This document shows, one piece after another, positions 7,317 to 16,061 of a stretch of 64,000 bases of DNA. The DNA is from Chengkuizengella sp. SCS-71B. GTDB taxonomy: Bacteria > Bacillota > Bacilli > Paenibacillales > KCTC-33759. Every line of letters begins with the position of its first letter. Position 1 is the first letter of the stretch. Location: positions 310,001 through 374,000 of the forward strand of contig NZ_JAZHSH010000001.1 in the NCBI RefSeq assembly GCF_040100845.1, written 5' to 3'. The notes beneath the pieces were generated by a model. That model worked only from the letters and a program-made list of their open reading frames with translations, was not told the DNA's origin and searched no databases. The position numbers and the translations under genes were made by a program.

Positions 7317-7919
7317 ATGTCTCAACGTGAACTGCATGTGATTTCGAATGGGAAAGCTTCATTACAACGTTTTGCTGATATTGCGGGGCAGATACATCCC
7401 TATGTAACAGCTTTCCATATTCGAGAAAAGCAAAAAAGCGCAAAAGAGCTTATGTTAGGTATATCATTTTTAAAAGACAAAGGTGTCCCGCTTTCAAAAA
7501 TCGTGATTAATGACCGAGTGGATGTAGCCGTAATAAGTCGTGTATCAGGGGTTCACCTAGCTTGTCATAGCCTGGATGCTGAATTAGTAAAACAAACCTT
7601 TCCGAATCTTAGAGTAGGATGTTCTGTACATTCTTTAGAAGAGGCATTGTCTATAGAGGAAAAATATGTGGATTATGTCTTTTACGGTCATGTATATGAG
7701 ACTGCTTCAAAACCAGGATTGCCCGGAAGAGGTTTGAATGAACTAGATACCCTTATACAAAAGCTAGAAATTCCTGTTATAGCAATAGGCGGAATAAAAC
7801 CTTCTAACATTCAAGAGGTTATGACTACAGGGGCTTCAGGTATTGCAGTCATGTCAGGGTTGTTGGAAGCGGAAGATCCTCTTAAGGAAGCAATAACATA
7901 TCGACAACTACTAAAGTGA
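7317..7919 (+). CDS. tenI: Thiazole tautomerase TenI
   Basis: 200 residues, TIM-barrel of the ThiE/TenI family. TenI converts the ThiG product into the aromatic carboxythiazole phosphate tautomer. Seen: FHIREKQKS (where ThiE has QYREK), IVINDRVDVA, GVHLACHS, VGCSVHS, YVFYGHVYETASKPG, IAIGGIKPSNI and GIAVMSG. The G-H-x-x-T-x-S-K-P-G segment and loss of the ThiE pyrimidine-binding residues favour TenI, as does its position at the head of tenI-thiO-thiS-thiG. The ATG at 7257 is in frame but would put the terminator inside the gene, so 7317 is chosen. Confidence 0.9.
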   Translation: MSQRELHVISNGKASLQRFADIAGQIHPYVTAFHIREKQKSAKELMLGISFLKDKGVPLSKIVINDRVDVAVISRVSGVHLACHSLDAELVKQTFPNLRVGCSVHSLEEALSIEEKYVDYVFYGHVYETASKPGLPGRGLNELDTLIQKLEIPVIAIGGIKPSNIQEVMTTGASGIAVMSGLLEAEDPLKEAITYRQLLK

Positions 7920-7939
7920 TTCGAATGGAGAGGAAAAAC

Positions 7940-9058
7940 ATGGTGAATCATTACGATGCAATTGTGGTAGGGGGAGGAGTCATTGGGAGCTCTGTTGCCT
8001 ACAGCTTAGCAAAACGAGGTTTGAATGTCATCATTTTAGAAAAAGAAAGACTAGCGTCACAAGCATCACAAGCCGCAGCAGGTATGTTAGCTGCACAAGC
8101 TGAAATGACAGAAGCAGGACCTTTATTTGAACTCTCTAGAAAAAGCAGAAATATGTTCCCAAGTTTAGCTGATGAGCTCAAGGAGCAGAGTGGAATTGAT
8201 ATAATATTAACAAATAAAGGCATGTTTAAGATCGCAGTAACAGAGCAGCAAGTGAACGAGTACAAGCAAATGATTTCTTTTCAACGAGAAGCTGGGGAAC
8301 AGGTAGAATGGTACACTGGAGATGAATTGCGTGATAAGGAGCCAGCTTTATCTAAATTAGTGTTAGGTGGTTTATATCTTCCAAACGATGGTCATGTGTC
8401 AGCACCAGAGTTATCTCTTGCATTTGCAAAATCAGCTGCAAAGCTTGGAGTAACGATACAAGAATATACCGAAGTATTTTCCTTTATATTAGAAAATGGT
8501 AGAGTCAAAGGTGTGAAAACAGAACAAGGAGAACTACAGAGTGAAAATGTGATTGTAACTACTGGAGCATGGAGCCGGCGATTGTTGCGAGAAACTGGAA
8601 TTGAATCTTCTGATTATCCAGTAAAAGGGGAATGTTTTTCTGTCATATTTCAAAAACCTATACTTGAATCGACAATCTTTTCACATGGTTGTTACCTTGT
8701 CCCCAAAGAAGGTGGCAGACTCATTGTTGGTGCGACCATGAAGGAAAATACATTTGATCGAAAGGTTACGGTTGATGGCATTGCTAGTTTATTAGATAAA
8801 GCAAAAAGATTATTGCCAAACATCGTACACGCGGAATGGGAGAAAACATGGGCAGGGATTCGACCTCAAACAGCAGATAGTATACCTTACTTAGGTGAAC
8901 ACCCAGAATGGCAAGGACTATTTATAGCGACAGGTCATTATCGTAATGGTATTCTCCTTAGTCCTATCACTGGAGAAATTATCGCGGACCTAGTCGAAAA
9001 GAAACCATACAATGATGTGGATTTAACTCCGTTTTGTGTTCATCGTCCTTTATTATAA
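7940..9058 (+). CDS. thiO: Glycine oxidase ThiO
   Basis: 372 residues, FAD-dependent DAO-family oxidase that turns glycine into iminoglycine for thiazole synthesis. The N-terminal FAD-binding motif is IVVGGGVIGSSVAYSLAKRG, followed by ASQAAAGMLAAQAEM, a substrate-domain region, and the C-terminal GHYRNGILLSPITG block typical of ThiO. ATG 7940 is preceded by GGAGAGG; an in-frame GTG at 7916 overlaps the tenI stop and has no binding site. It lies between tenI and thiS, as in B. subtilis. Confidence 0.95.
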   Translation: MVNHYDAIVVGGGVIGSSVAYSLAKRGLNVIILEKERLASQASQAAAGMLAAQAEMTEAGPLFELSRKSRNMFPSLADELKEQSGIDIILTNKGMFKIAVTEQQVNEYKQMISFQREAGEQVEWYTGDELRDKEPALSKLVLGGLYLPNDGHVSAPELSLAFAKSAAKLGVTIQEYTEVFSFILENGRVKGVKTEQGELQSENVIVTTGAWSRRLLRETGIESSDYPVKGECFSVIFQKPILESTIFSHGCYLVPKEGGRLIVGATMKENTFDRKVTVDGIASLLDKAKRLLPNIVHAEWEKTWAGIRPQTADSIPYLGEHPEWQGLFIATGHYRNGILLSPITGEIIADLVEKKPYNDVDLTPFCVHRPLL

Positions 9059-9111
9059 TTAGACTACAGAGGTTAGCTTCATTTTTTGGGTAAATTAAAG
9101 AGGTGATATAT

Positions 9112-9315
9112 TTGAAACTTCATATTAATGGAGAAAATGTTGAAGTGCCAGGCTCAATTCATTCCGTTACCGAGTTGTTAGCATATTTTCAACTGCAAGA
9201 TAAAGTTGTGATTGTAGAATTAAATCAAGATATTTTGGAAAAAGAAAACCATGCACAAACTAATATTTCAAATGGTGATCGTATTGAAATTGTACATTTT
9301 GTAGGAGGCGGTTAA
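9112..9315 (+). CDS. thiS: Sulfur carrier protein ThiS
   Basis: 67 residues, ubiquitin-like. It ends in VGGG with the terminal Gly-Gly needed for adenylation by ThiF and thiocarboxylate formation, and has the conserved [12 protein letters not shown] end. A TTG start at 9112 follows AAAGAGGTGA; the in-frame GTG at 9103 would overlap that site. One base separates it from thiG, whose binding site lies inside the thiS 3' end. Confidence 0.92.
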   Translation: MKLHINGENVEVPGSIHSVTELLAYFQLQDKVVIVELNQDILEKENHAQTNISNGDRIEIVHFVGGG

Positions 9316-9316
9316 T

Positions 9317-10084
9317 TTGTTAAACATAGGACCTTATTCATTCCATTCTAGACTAATGTTAGGAACAGGGAAATATCCTGATTTTGATATTCAAAAACAA
9401 GCGGTAGACGTATCTGAAACTGAAATTTTAACGTTTTCTGTAAGAAGAATGAACATCTTTGAACCAAGTCAGCCCAATTTTTTAGAGAGAATTGAAGTAG
9501 AGAAATTCAAGCTTCTACCGAACACAGCAGGTGCATCCACTGCGGAAGAGGCTGTACGTATTGCAAAACTTGCTAAAGCGTCTGGTTTATGTGACATGAT
9601 TAAAGTAGAAGTGATTGGTGATCCTAAAACATTATTACCTGATCCAGTGGAAACGCTAAAAGCAACAGAAGAGTTATTAGCTGAAGGTTTTATTGTTTTA
9701 CCTTATACATCTGATGATGTGTTACTTGCAAAAAGATTACAAGACTTGGGAGTACATGCCATAATGCCAGGTGCATCACCGATTGGTTCAGGTCAAGGGA
9801 TCATTAACCCATTGAATTTAAGTTTCATTATTGAGCAAGCAACAGTTCCAGTTATTGTAGATGCAGGGATTGGGACACCATCGGATGCAGCGATTGCGAT
9901 GGAAATGGGAGCAGATGGGGTTCTATTAAACACAGCAGTATCTGGGTCAAAAGATCCAGTGAAGATGGCACAGGCAATGAAGTTAGGCATTGAAGCAGGC
10001 CGTTTAGGGTTCGAAGCGGGACGTATCCCGAAAAAACGATATGCAACAGCCAGTAGTCCAACGGAAGGGTTGAGTACCGTTTGA
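9317..10084 (+). CDS. thiG: Thiazole synthase ThiG
   Basis: 255 residues with a TTG start after GGAGGCGG. ThiG condenses deoxyxylulose 5-phosphate, iminoglycine and ThiS thiocarboxylate into the thiazole. Seen: [45 protein letters not shown] (with the Schiff-base Lys), PLGSG-type [31 protein letters not shown] and [10 protein letters not shown]. Full length. Its stop overlaps the thiF start (TTGA), so the two are translationally coupled. Confidence 0.97.
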   Translation: MLNIGPYSFHSRLMLGTGKYPDFDIQKQAVDVSETEILTFSVRRMNIFEPSQPNFLERIEVEKFKLLPNTAGASTAEEAVRIAKLAKASGLCDMIKVEVIGDPKTLLPDPVETLKATEELLAEGFIVLPYTSDDVLLAKRLQDLGVHAIMPGASPIGSGQGIINPLNLSFIIEQATVPVIVDAGIGTPSDAAIAMEMGADGVLLNTAVSGSKDPVKMAQAMKLGIEAGRLGFEAGRIPKKRYATASSPTEGLSTV

Positions 10085-11100
10085 GTGATCGATATTCAAG
10101 ACAAACCTTATTTACTCCCATTGGAGAAAAGGGACAGGAACTGATATCTCAAAAACATGTGTTGTTAATCGGAGCGGGTGCTTTAGGTACAGGTAATGCC
10201 GAAGCTTTAGTGAGAGCAGGTATTGGTAAACTTACCATTGTTGACCGTGATTACGTGGAGTGGAGCAACTTACAAAGACAGCAGTTATACCGCGAAGCGG
10301 ATGCAACAAACCGAATGCCAAAAGCTATCGCTGCGGAAAAACGACTGAAAGAAATAAACTCCGAGGTGAACATCGTTGCTCATGTAATGGATGTGACAAC
10401 AGAGGAAATCGAACAACTTGTAGAAGGTGTTGACCTCATCTTAGATGCTACAGATAATTTTGATACCCGTTTATTAGTGAACGATATTTCTCAAAAACAC
10501 CAAATTCCTTGGATTTATGGAGCTTGTGTAGGCAGTTATGGCTTGTCCTATACAATATTTCCCGGGAAAACGCCTTGTCTGAATTGTTTGTTAGAGACAG
10601 TGCCCCTTGGTGGAGCAACCTGTGATACGGTAGGGGTCATTAGTCCTGCGGTTCAAATGGTAGTGGCTTATCAGGTGACAGAAGCGTTAAAAGTTTTAGT
10701 TGAGGATGAGGAAGCTTTAAGGAACAAACTTGTATCGTTTGATCTTTGGAAAAACCAGCATACAGCGATTAATGTAAACAAAGCGAAAAAGGACTCTTGT
10801 AAATCGTGTGGATCAGATCCGACTTATCCATACTTGTCTGCTGGAAGTCATACAAAAACAGCTGTTTTATGTGGTAGAAATACCGTGCAAATTCGTCCTC
10901 CAGAACCGAAAAAACTCAATTTAGATCAGTTAGCCGAAACGTTGAAAAAGCAAGGTGGGGAGATAGATTTAAATCCTTTTCTTTTAAACTTTAAGATAGG
11001 TGAACATCGAATGGTGATATTCCAGGATGGGCGTGTGCTTGTGCATGGGACGAAGGATATTACTGAGGCTAAGAATTTGTATCATCGGTATTTGGGATAA
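10081..11100 (+). CDS. thiF: ThiF-type sulfur-carrier adenylyltransferase
   Basis: 339 residues of the E1-like ThiF/MoeB family. It adenylates the ThiS C-terminus. Seen: [15 protein letters not shown], the ATP loop [41 protein letters not shown], and two zinc Cys pairs (PCLNC and CKSCG). The C-terminal ~80 residues after the zinc site are a small extra domain, not a rhodanese. TTG start overlapping the thiG stop by four bases. ThiF and MoeB cannot be fully separated by sequence, but the operon says ThiF. Confidence 0.92.
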   Translation: MSDRYSRQTLFTPIGEKGQELISQKHVLLIGAGALGTGNAEALVRAGIGKLTIVDRDYVEWSNLQRQQLYREADATNRMPKAIAAEKRLKEINSEVNIVAHVMDVTTEEIEQLVEGVDLILDATDNFDTRLLVNDISQKHQIPWIYGACVGSYGLSYTIFPGKTPCLNCLLETVPLGGATCDTVGVISPAVQMVVAYQVTEALKVLVEDEEALRNKLVSFDLWKNQHTAINVNKAKKDSCKSCGSDPTYPYLSAGSHTKTAVLCGRNTVQIRPPEPKKLNLDQLAETLKKQGGEIDLNPFLLNFKIGEHRMVIFQDGRVLVHGTKDITEAKNLYHRYLG

Positions 11101-11117
11101 TAATGGAAAAAAATTTA

Positions 11118-11145
11118 GAGGGCTCCTGCTTTGGAGTCTTTTTTC
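11118..11145 (+). terminator. Terminator after thiF
   Basis: AGGGCTCC and GGAGTCTT form an 8-bp stem (two G-T pairs) with a short loop, then a run of six T. It separates tenI-thiF from thiD-thiE. Confidence 0.75.
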
Positions 11146-11492
11146 TGAATAAACCCAAGAAGATAAGAAAATTTAGACTGCTAAACCAATGTAAAATACT
11201 CTCATTCCTTCCACTTGCAAAGTTCGCAAAAGTCAGTCATAAGAGTATTTTACATTTCAAGCTAAGAAGTATATTATTGTTATTTCTTTGAAGTTATGAA
11301 TCGATTGATAGATAACCAACTAGCACATATTTTGAATTAAATTGACAAACTTCGTTAGTCACAAGGAAGTGGCTAAGATTTATCGAGATACATTAATATG
11401 AAGTGGAAGGAATAAGAGCAAATCACTTTACATGAATATGCTGCACATTTTAATTGTTTTACATTTTTTAAAGTTTGAGAGGAGAACAAACA
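11146..11492. other. Intergenic region with nested inverted repeats
   Basis: AATGTAAAATACTCT (11188-11202) has a perfect inverted copy at 11242-11256. ATTCCTTCCACTT (11204-11216) recurs inverted at 11401-11413. TTAGTCAC (11355-11362) pairs with GTGGCTAA (11369-11376). No convincing gene; a 62-aa frame at 11103-11291 runs through the terminator and the repeats. No THI-box was seen before thiD. It may be a decayed mobile repeat. Confidence 0.5.
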
Positions 11493-12308
11493 ATGAAACC
11501 AATCAAAGTTTTAACCATAGCAGGTTCAGACAGTGGTGGTGGAGCAGGCATCCAAGCCGATTTAAAAACTTTTCAAGAGCTTGAGGTATTTGGCATGTCA
11601 GCCATTACTGCGATTACTGCTCAAAATACATTAGGAGTACAAGGTGTGTATCCTTCTTCACTTGAAGCGATAGCTAATCAAATTGATTCTATTGGAACGG
11701 ACATGGGAGCCGATGCGATAAAAACAGGGATGTTGTTCAATAGTGAGGTGATTGAGCTTGTTTGCGAGAAAATCAAACAATATGAATGGGATAATGTTGT
11801 TGTTGACCCAGTGATGATTGCTAAAGGTGGAGCATCTCTTTTACAAGAAGAAGCAGTAAAAACAATGAGGGAGAAATTAATACCTTTAAGTAAAGTTATT
11901 ACTCCTAATATGCCAGAAGCGGAAGCATTAACAGGAAAAAAGATTCATTCCTTAGAAGATCGAAAAGAAGTTGCAAAAATGCTGCATGATTTAGGTGCTG
12001 TGAATGTTGTGATTAAAGGTGGACATGATACAAATTCAGATGAAGTGATAGATCTTTTATTTGACGGAACAGAGTTTACAACTTATCAAAGTAAAAGGAT
12101 TAATACAAATAATACACATGGAACAGGATGCACATTCGCTGCGGCAGTCGCTAGTGAATTAGCAAAAGGAAGTTCAATAAAAGAAGCTGTAGGAAACGCT
12201 AAGAAATTTGTAAATGTATCTATAGAAAATGCTATGCAAATTGGAAGTGGTCATGGGCCGTTAAACCATGCTGCGCATCGCACTGTAGGTGAATTGAGTA
12301 ATGGCTAG
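11493..12308 (+). CDS. thiD: Hydroxymethylpyrimidine/phosphomethylpyrimidine kinase ThiD
   Basis: 271 residues, ribokinase fold. It phosphorylates HMP and then HMP-P for thiamine synthesis. Seen: VLTIAGSDSGGGAGIQADLK, AITAQNTLGVQGV, DAIKTGMLF, DPVMIAKGG, ITPNMPEAEALTG, VVIKGGH and the GTGCTFAAAVASELAKG anion hole with catalytic Cys region. ATG 11493 follows GAGAGGAG. It overlaps thiE by eight bases. Confidence 0.93.
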   Translation: MKPIKVLTIAGSDSGGGAGIQADLKTFQELEVFGMSAITAITAQNTLGVQGVYPSSLEAIANQIDSIGTDMGADAIKTGMLFNSEVIELVCEKIKQYEWDNVVVDPVMIAKGGASLLQEEAVKTMREKLIPLSKVITPNMPEAEALTGKKIHSLEDRKEVAKMLHDLGAVNVVIKGGHDTNSDEVIDLLFDGTEFTTYQSKRINTNNTHGTGCTFAAAVASELAKGSSIKEAVGNAKKFVNVSIENAMQIGSGHGPLNHAAHRTVGELSNG

Positions 12309-12981
12309 TAGCTTTCAAAATATTTCACCAGAATCAATGAAATCACATTTAAAACTATATTTTGTTATGGGTAGTGTGAATTGCTTAAAACATCCTGTAG
12401 AAGTTTTGTCCGAAGCCATAAAAGGTGGCATTACAATGTTTCAGTATCGTGAAAAAGGAAACGGTGCCTTACAGGGAGAGGAAAAGCTTCAATTAGGAAA
12501 AAAACTGCAATCTTTATGTAAACAAAATGATATTCCTTTTATCGTAAATGATGATATAAATCTTGCACTAGAATTAGATGCGGATGGGATACATATCGGT
12601 CAAGAGGATGGCGATATATCGAAGACTAGAAAATTAATAGGGACGAAAATATTAGGGGTTTCAACCCATGATTTATTTGAAGCAACAGAAGCAGTGGGTC
12701 TAGGCGCAAATTATATAGGGGTTGGTCCAATGTATGAAACAACAACAAAATTGGATACAAATGAAGTCGCAGGTCCGGACATGATTCGACAACTAAGACA
12801 AAACAATATAGAGATCCCCATTGTTGGCATAGGGGGAATCAATCAAAATAATATAAAATCCGTCATAAAAGCAGGGGCGGACGGAGTTGCTTTAATCTCT
12901 GCTATTAGCTCTTTAAACCACCCTAGAGAAGCATCGAGCAAATTAATCGAGACGATCAATGATTCTTACACTAATGAATGA
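12301..12981 (+). CDS. thiE: Thiamine-phosphate synthase ThiE
   Basis: 226 residues, TIM barrel. It couples HMP-PP to the thiazole phosphate. Seen: LYFVMGS, GGITMFQYREKG (which distinguishes ThiE from TenI), PFIVNDDINLALELDADGIH, GQEDG, LGVSTHDLFEA, YIGVGPMYETTTK and VGIGGINQNNI. The ATG lies inside the end of thiD, so the pair is coupled. Together with tenI-thiF this covers the thiazole branch and the coupling step; thiC is not in the window. Confidence 0.95.
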   Translation: MASSFQNISPESMKSHLKLYFVMGSVNCLKHPVEVLSEAIKGGITMFQYREKGNGALQGEEKLQLGKKLQSLCKQNDIPFIVNDDINLALELDADGIHIGQEDGDISKTRKLIGTKILGVSTHDLFEATEAVGLGANYIGVGPMYETTTKLDTNEVAGPDMIRQLRQNNIEIPIVGIGGINQNNIKSVIKAGADGVALISAISSLNHPREASSKLIETINDSYTNE

Positions 12982-13007
12982 TACCCGTATATTCTAGCTA
13001 TTTTTAC

Positions 13008-13040
13008 AATATTCACCATGTTATCTCGTGAGTGAATATT
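13008..13040. repeat. 9-bp inverted repeat between thiE and the polysaccharide locus
   Basis: AATATTCAC (13008-13016) and GTGAATATT (13032-13040). There is no strong T-run. It could be a weak terminator for thiE or an operator for the promoter just downstream. Confidence 0.4.
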
Positions 13041-13061
13041 TATTAAAATTTTGACGAATTA

Positions 13062-13070
13062 TGCTATAAT
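13062..13070 (+). promoter_or_regulatory. Extended -10 promoter of the first polysaccharide locus
   Basis: TGCTATAAT is a perfect extended -10 element, 50 bases before the chain-length gene. The -35 region is weak; a TTGACG lies only 8 bases away and is too close to pair with it. Confidence 0.5.
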
Positions 13071-13118
13071 ACATTTATTCAAACCGCTGTAGGGTTATTA
13101 TCAGGAGGAAAGTAAGTA

Positions 13119-13868
13119 ATGGAAGAATCGATTAGCTTAAAGGAAATATATGAGATTGTTAAAAAAAAATTGTGGTTGATTTTAGCGATTACTGTGATAG
13201 CAATACTTATCAGTGCAGTAGTTAGTTTATTTATATTAACACCGATCTATCAGTCATCTACCCAGATTTTGGTGAACAATGCGAAGTCAGATAATAATGC
13301 AATTGATATTAACGATATTCGTACAAATACAGAATTAATTAATACATATAGTGTTATTATAAAAAGTCCAGCAATTTTAGATATTGTAATAGAAGAACTT
13401 GAATTAGAGCGATCGTCTGCGGCTTTAAAGAAACAAATTAATGTTAAACCTGAGAATAACTCACAAGTCGTCTCCATCGTAGTTGAAGATGAAGATCCAG
13501 TATTAGCAGTTAATATAGCAAATACGATTTCCAACGTATTTAAAACAAGAATTATAGAATTAATGAATAACAACGTAGACAATGTAAGTATATTAGCAGA
13601 AGCTAAAGTTTCTGAAAATCCATCACCGATAAAACCAAATCCAACTTTAAACTTAGCAATTGCGATTATCATTGGATTAATGACAGGTGTTGGGTTGGCA
13701 TTTTTATTAGAGTATTTAGACAATACTGTGAAAACAGAACAGGATATCGAGAAGTTACTGGAGCTACCTGTATTAGGTTCTATTAGTCAAATTAGTGAAC
13801 ACGAAGAAAAAACATCTGCTTTTAGTCAGAAAAATCGACCAGTTGGGGGTGTCACGATTGAGTCGTAA
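13119..13868 (+). CDS. Wzz/CpsC-type chain-length regulator and BY-kinase modulator
   Basis: 249 residues, YveK/YwqC-like. Two membrane helices (~17-40 and ~177-197) flank an external Wzz domain, and the proline-rich motif SENPSPIKPNPT (~165-176) sits just before helix 2, as in this family. The cytoplasmic tail activates the tyrosine kinase encoded next. The ATG follows CAGGAGGAAAG. It overlaps the kinase start by 11 bases. It heads the polysaccharide operon, where these proteins set polymer length with Wzy. Confidence 0.9.
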   Translation: MEESISLKEIYEIVKKKLWLILAITVIAILISAVVSLFILTPIYQSSTQILVNNAKSDNNAIDINDIRTNTELINTYSVIIKSPAILDIVIEELELERSSAALKKQINVKPENNSQVVSIVVEDEDPVLAVNIANTISNVFKTRIIELMNNNVDNVSILAEAKVSENPSPIKPNPTLNLAIAIIIGLMTGVGLAFLLEYLDNTVKTEQDIEKLLELPVLGSISQISEHEEKTSAFSQKNRPVGGVTIES

Positions 13869-14550
13869 AAAGCAAAAACAAACCAATCAACGTAGCTTAG
13901 TAACATTAACAAATCCTAAATCACCTATCTCAGAACAATATCGTACGATTCGCACAAATATTCAATTTGCTGCTGTAGATCAAAACATCAAATCGATAGT
14001 GGTGACTTCTTCAACTCCAGCAGAAGGAAAATCTACAACAACAGCCAATTTAGCGATTGTATTTGCTCAGCAAGGCAAACGTGTATTGTTAGTCGATGCA
14101 GATCTTCGTAAACCTACGATGCATTACACCTTTCAATTATTTAATACCTTTGGTTTGACTAATGTTTTAGCAAGCCAAGCTGCTATAAATGGGGTGATGA
14201 GTGAAACAGAAATTGAACATCTGTCTGTTATTACAAGCGGACCCATCCCTCCTAACCCTGCCGAAATGTTAGGGTCTAATGCAATGAGACAATTTGTAGA
14301 AGAAGCCAAAAAAAAATTTGACATTGTCCTGTTTGACAGTCCTCCTGTTTTAGCTGTCACAGACGCACAAATATTAGGTGATTTATGTGATGGTGTCATA
14401 TTAGTTGTAGAAAGTGGAGGAACAGAAGTCGAGGCTGCATTGAAATCAAAAGAGCGATTATTACAAGCGAACACGAAAATATTAGGTACGGTATTAAACC
14501 AGAAGAAAACATCGAAAAAACAAGATTATTACTCATATTATGGAAGTTAA
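13858..14550 (+). CDS. Bacterial tyrosine autokinase (CpsD/YwqD-like)
   Basis: 230 residues from a TTG preceded by GGGGGTG. It has Walker A TPAEGKST (53-60), Walker A' VLLVDADLRK (76-85), Walker B IVLFDSPP (156-163) and a C-terminal tyrosine cluster DYYSYYG (Tyr 224, 225, 227, 228) that is autophosphorylated. In Firmicutes this kinase and its membrane modulator are separate, as here. It phosphorylates itself and often UDP-glucose dehydrogenases, two of which are encoded in this window. A longer frame start at 13795 lies inside the previous gene and lacks a binding site. Confidence 0.93.
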   Translation: MSRKKQKQTNQRSLVTLTNPKSPISEQYRTIRTNIQFAAVDQNIKSIVVTSSTPAEGKSTTTANLAIVFAQQGKRVLLVDADLRKPTMHYTFQLFNTFGLTNVLASQAAINGVMSETEIEHLSVITSGPIPPNPAEMLGSNAMRQFVEEAKKKFDIVLFDSPPVLAVTDAQILGDLCDGVILVVESGGTEVEAALKSKERLLQANTKILGTVLNQKKTSKKQDYYSYYGS

Positions 14551-14572
14551 TATAATACAATTTATTAGTTTT

Positions 14573-14620
14573 AATTAATAGGTGTTTAATTTACTTTTGA
14601 GCACCTATTAATTTTTTTTT
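14573..14620 (+). terminator. Terminator after the BY-kinase gene
   Basis: AATTAATAGGTG (14573-14584) pairs with CACCTATTAATT (14602-14613), then a run of T. Confidence 0.85.
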
Positions 14621-14883
14621 ACTTGATTTCACAGAGACTTCACAAAAGAAATCTAATATGAACATGTATTTAGGAAAATAAATTTTAAATCTAGTAAAAG
14701 AGTATTCTAAAAAAATATTATATAATATTAATGAATTAGGAAAAAAGAACTATTTTCTATTCTCATTTTTAGAAAAACATGCTAAAATAGGACGGTATAT
14801 TATCTTTTTCGACAATTTCTTTTGATTAAAACACACTATTTATTTCCATAATTATAATTTTCTAGGTTTAGGATGGTGAAAAA
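14621..14883. other. Intergenic region before the phosphatase gene
   Basis: AT-rich, with no gene seen. TGCTAAAAT near 14779-14787 could be an extended -10 element. The binding site AGGATGG lies just before the next ATG. Confidence 0.3.
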
Positions 14884-15651
14884 ATGATAGATTTACATAG
14901 TCATATCTTACCTGGAGTAGATGATGGGGCGAAAGACCTAGAAGAAAGTATGCAGCTTGCTAGGGAAGCGGTAAAACAAGGAATCACCAAAATTATTGCT
15001 ACTCCGCATCATCGAAATGGATCTTACTACAATTCCAAAGATGAAATTTTAAAAGCAGTAGAGCGTGTAAATGAAGAATTGTTTTTAGAAAATATACAAC
15101 TAGAAGTATACCCTGGGCAAGAAACACGTATTTACGGAGAAATGGTTCATGATATTGAGCAGGGTGAGCTATTATCATTAAATAATGATCATAAATACAT
15201 ATTTGTGGAGCTTCCCTCGAATCACGTTCCACGTTACACAAATCAGCTACTATTTGAACTGCAGTTAAATGGGTTAAAACCAATTATTGTCCATCCTGAA
15301 AGAAATCAAGAATTAACTGAACACCCTGAAGCGTTATATGAGTTAGTGAAAAATGGAGCATTAACACAAGTCACAGCAGCAAGTGTGGTTGGAAAGTTCG
15401 GAAAAAAAATTCAGAAATTTACAAATCAACTAATTGAACATCATCAGACTCACTTTGTTGCATCTGATGTACATCATGTGACACGAAGAGGATTCCATCT
15501 AAAAGAAGCTTACGAATACATAGACCAAGAATTTGGAAGCAACTGGCGAGATTTACTTTTCAAAAATCCTCAAAGATTAATAGAAGGAAAGATGATTCAT
15601 TATGAAGAACCGCAACGAATCAAAAGAAAAAAGATATTTGGTATTTTTTAA
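14884..15651 (+). CDS. PHP-type protein tyrosine phosphatase (CpsB/YwqE-like)
   Basis: 255 residues. Metal-binding motifs of the PHP family are clear: MIDLHSHILPGVDDG at the N-terminus, TPHH near residue 41, YPGQE, IIVHPERNQEL, and FVASDVHH near the C-terminus. These manganese-dependent phosphatases remove phosphate from the tyrosine cluster of the CpsD-type kinase and so reset capsule assembly. It sits after its kinase partner but behind a terminator, so it is probably a separate unit. Confidence 0.93.
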   Translation: MIDLHSHILPGVDDGAKDLEESMQLAREAVKQGITKIIATPHHRNGSYYNSKDEILKAVERVNEELFLENIQLEVYPGQETRIYGEMVHDIEQGELLSLNNDHKYIFVELPSNHVPRYTNQLLFELQLNGLKPIIVHPERNQELTEHPEALYELVKNGALTQVTAASVVGKFGKKIQKFTNQLIEHHQTHFVASDVHHVTRRGFHLKEAYEYIDQEFGSNWRDLLFKNPQRLIEGKMIHYEEPQRIKRKKIFGIF

Positions 15652-15970
15652 ACTCTTTTCTTTTTTAGGTTAAAGTTATACATCTGGAATATTTTACTGG
15701 TATTCAATTAATAAAAAATAATGTAAGTTGGTATTACAAAGTTAATGCTTACTATCACTATCAAATGATAAAATTTCTGGCTATAGATTTTTATGGGAGA
15801 GAATCTAGAGTTAGGAGTTTTATTACTTACTTGCTCTTTTCTTTTGGTTTTTGTAATGAAGTATTTTTAATTTTTTAAAATGACCAAGTTGGACTTTTTG
15901 CTGACATAATAAATGTTTAATATGATGGTGTAAGATACATAATACATTAAATCTTAAGGAGGAAAAAGTA
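15652..15970. other. Intergenic region with a promoter
   Basis: No gene is seen up to 15970. The useful signal is the promoter at 15898-15926, described separately. Confidence 0.5.
15898..15926 (+). promoter_or_regulatory. Sigma-A-type promoter of the galU-capD operon
   Basis: TTGCTG (15898-15903), exactly 17 bases, then TATGAT (15921-15926). It lies 45 bases before a small ORF and 135 before galU. Confidence 0.5.
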
Positions 15971-16045
15971 ATGAGTTCCGTGATAAAAGTTTCAAAGTAT
16001 GAAACCTACAATGGGTTTCCACGTAATTATTTGAAAGATACATAG
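15971..16045 (+). CDS. Small ORF, 24 aa, possible leader peptide upstream of galU
   Basis: The ATG follows AAGGAGGAAAAAGTA, a very strong binding site. The product is [15 protein letters not shown] plus nine more residues, then a stop 16 bases before galU. No family recognised and no run of a single amino acid that would suggest classical attenuation. It may be a leader peptide or a translated spacer. The second galU gene (48018) has no such ORF. Confidence 0.4.
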   Translation: MSSVIKVSKYETYNGFPRNYLKDT

Positions 16046-16061
16046 AGTTAGGAGATGGGTT

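Noticed and set aside
11103-11291. 62-aa frame after thiF
   Set aside because: It runs through the thiF terminator and an inverted repeat and has no ribosome binding site.
13042-13070. TTGACG with TATAAT as a standard promoter
   Set aside because: The spacing is only about 8 bases; the extended -10 alone is the supportable signal.
13795-13857. Upstream extension of the tyrosine kinase
   Set aside because: It lies wholly within the preceding gene; the TTG at 13858 has a good binding site and gives the usual length.
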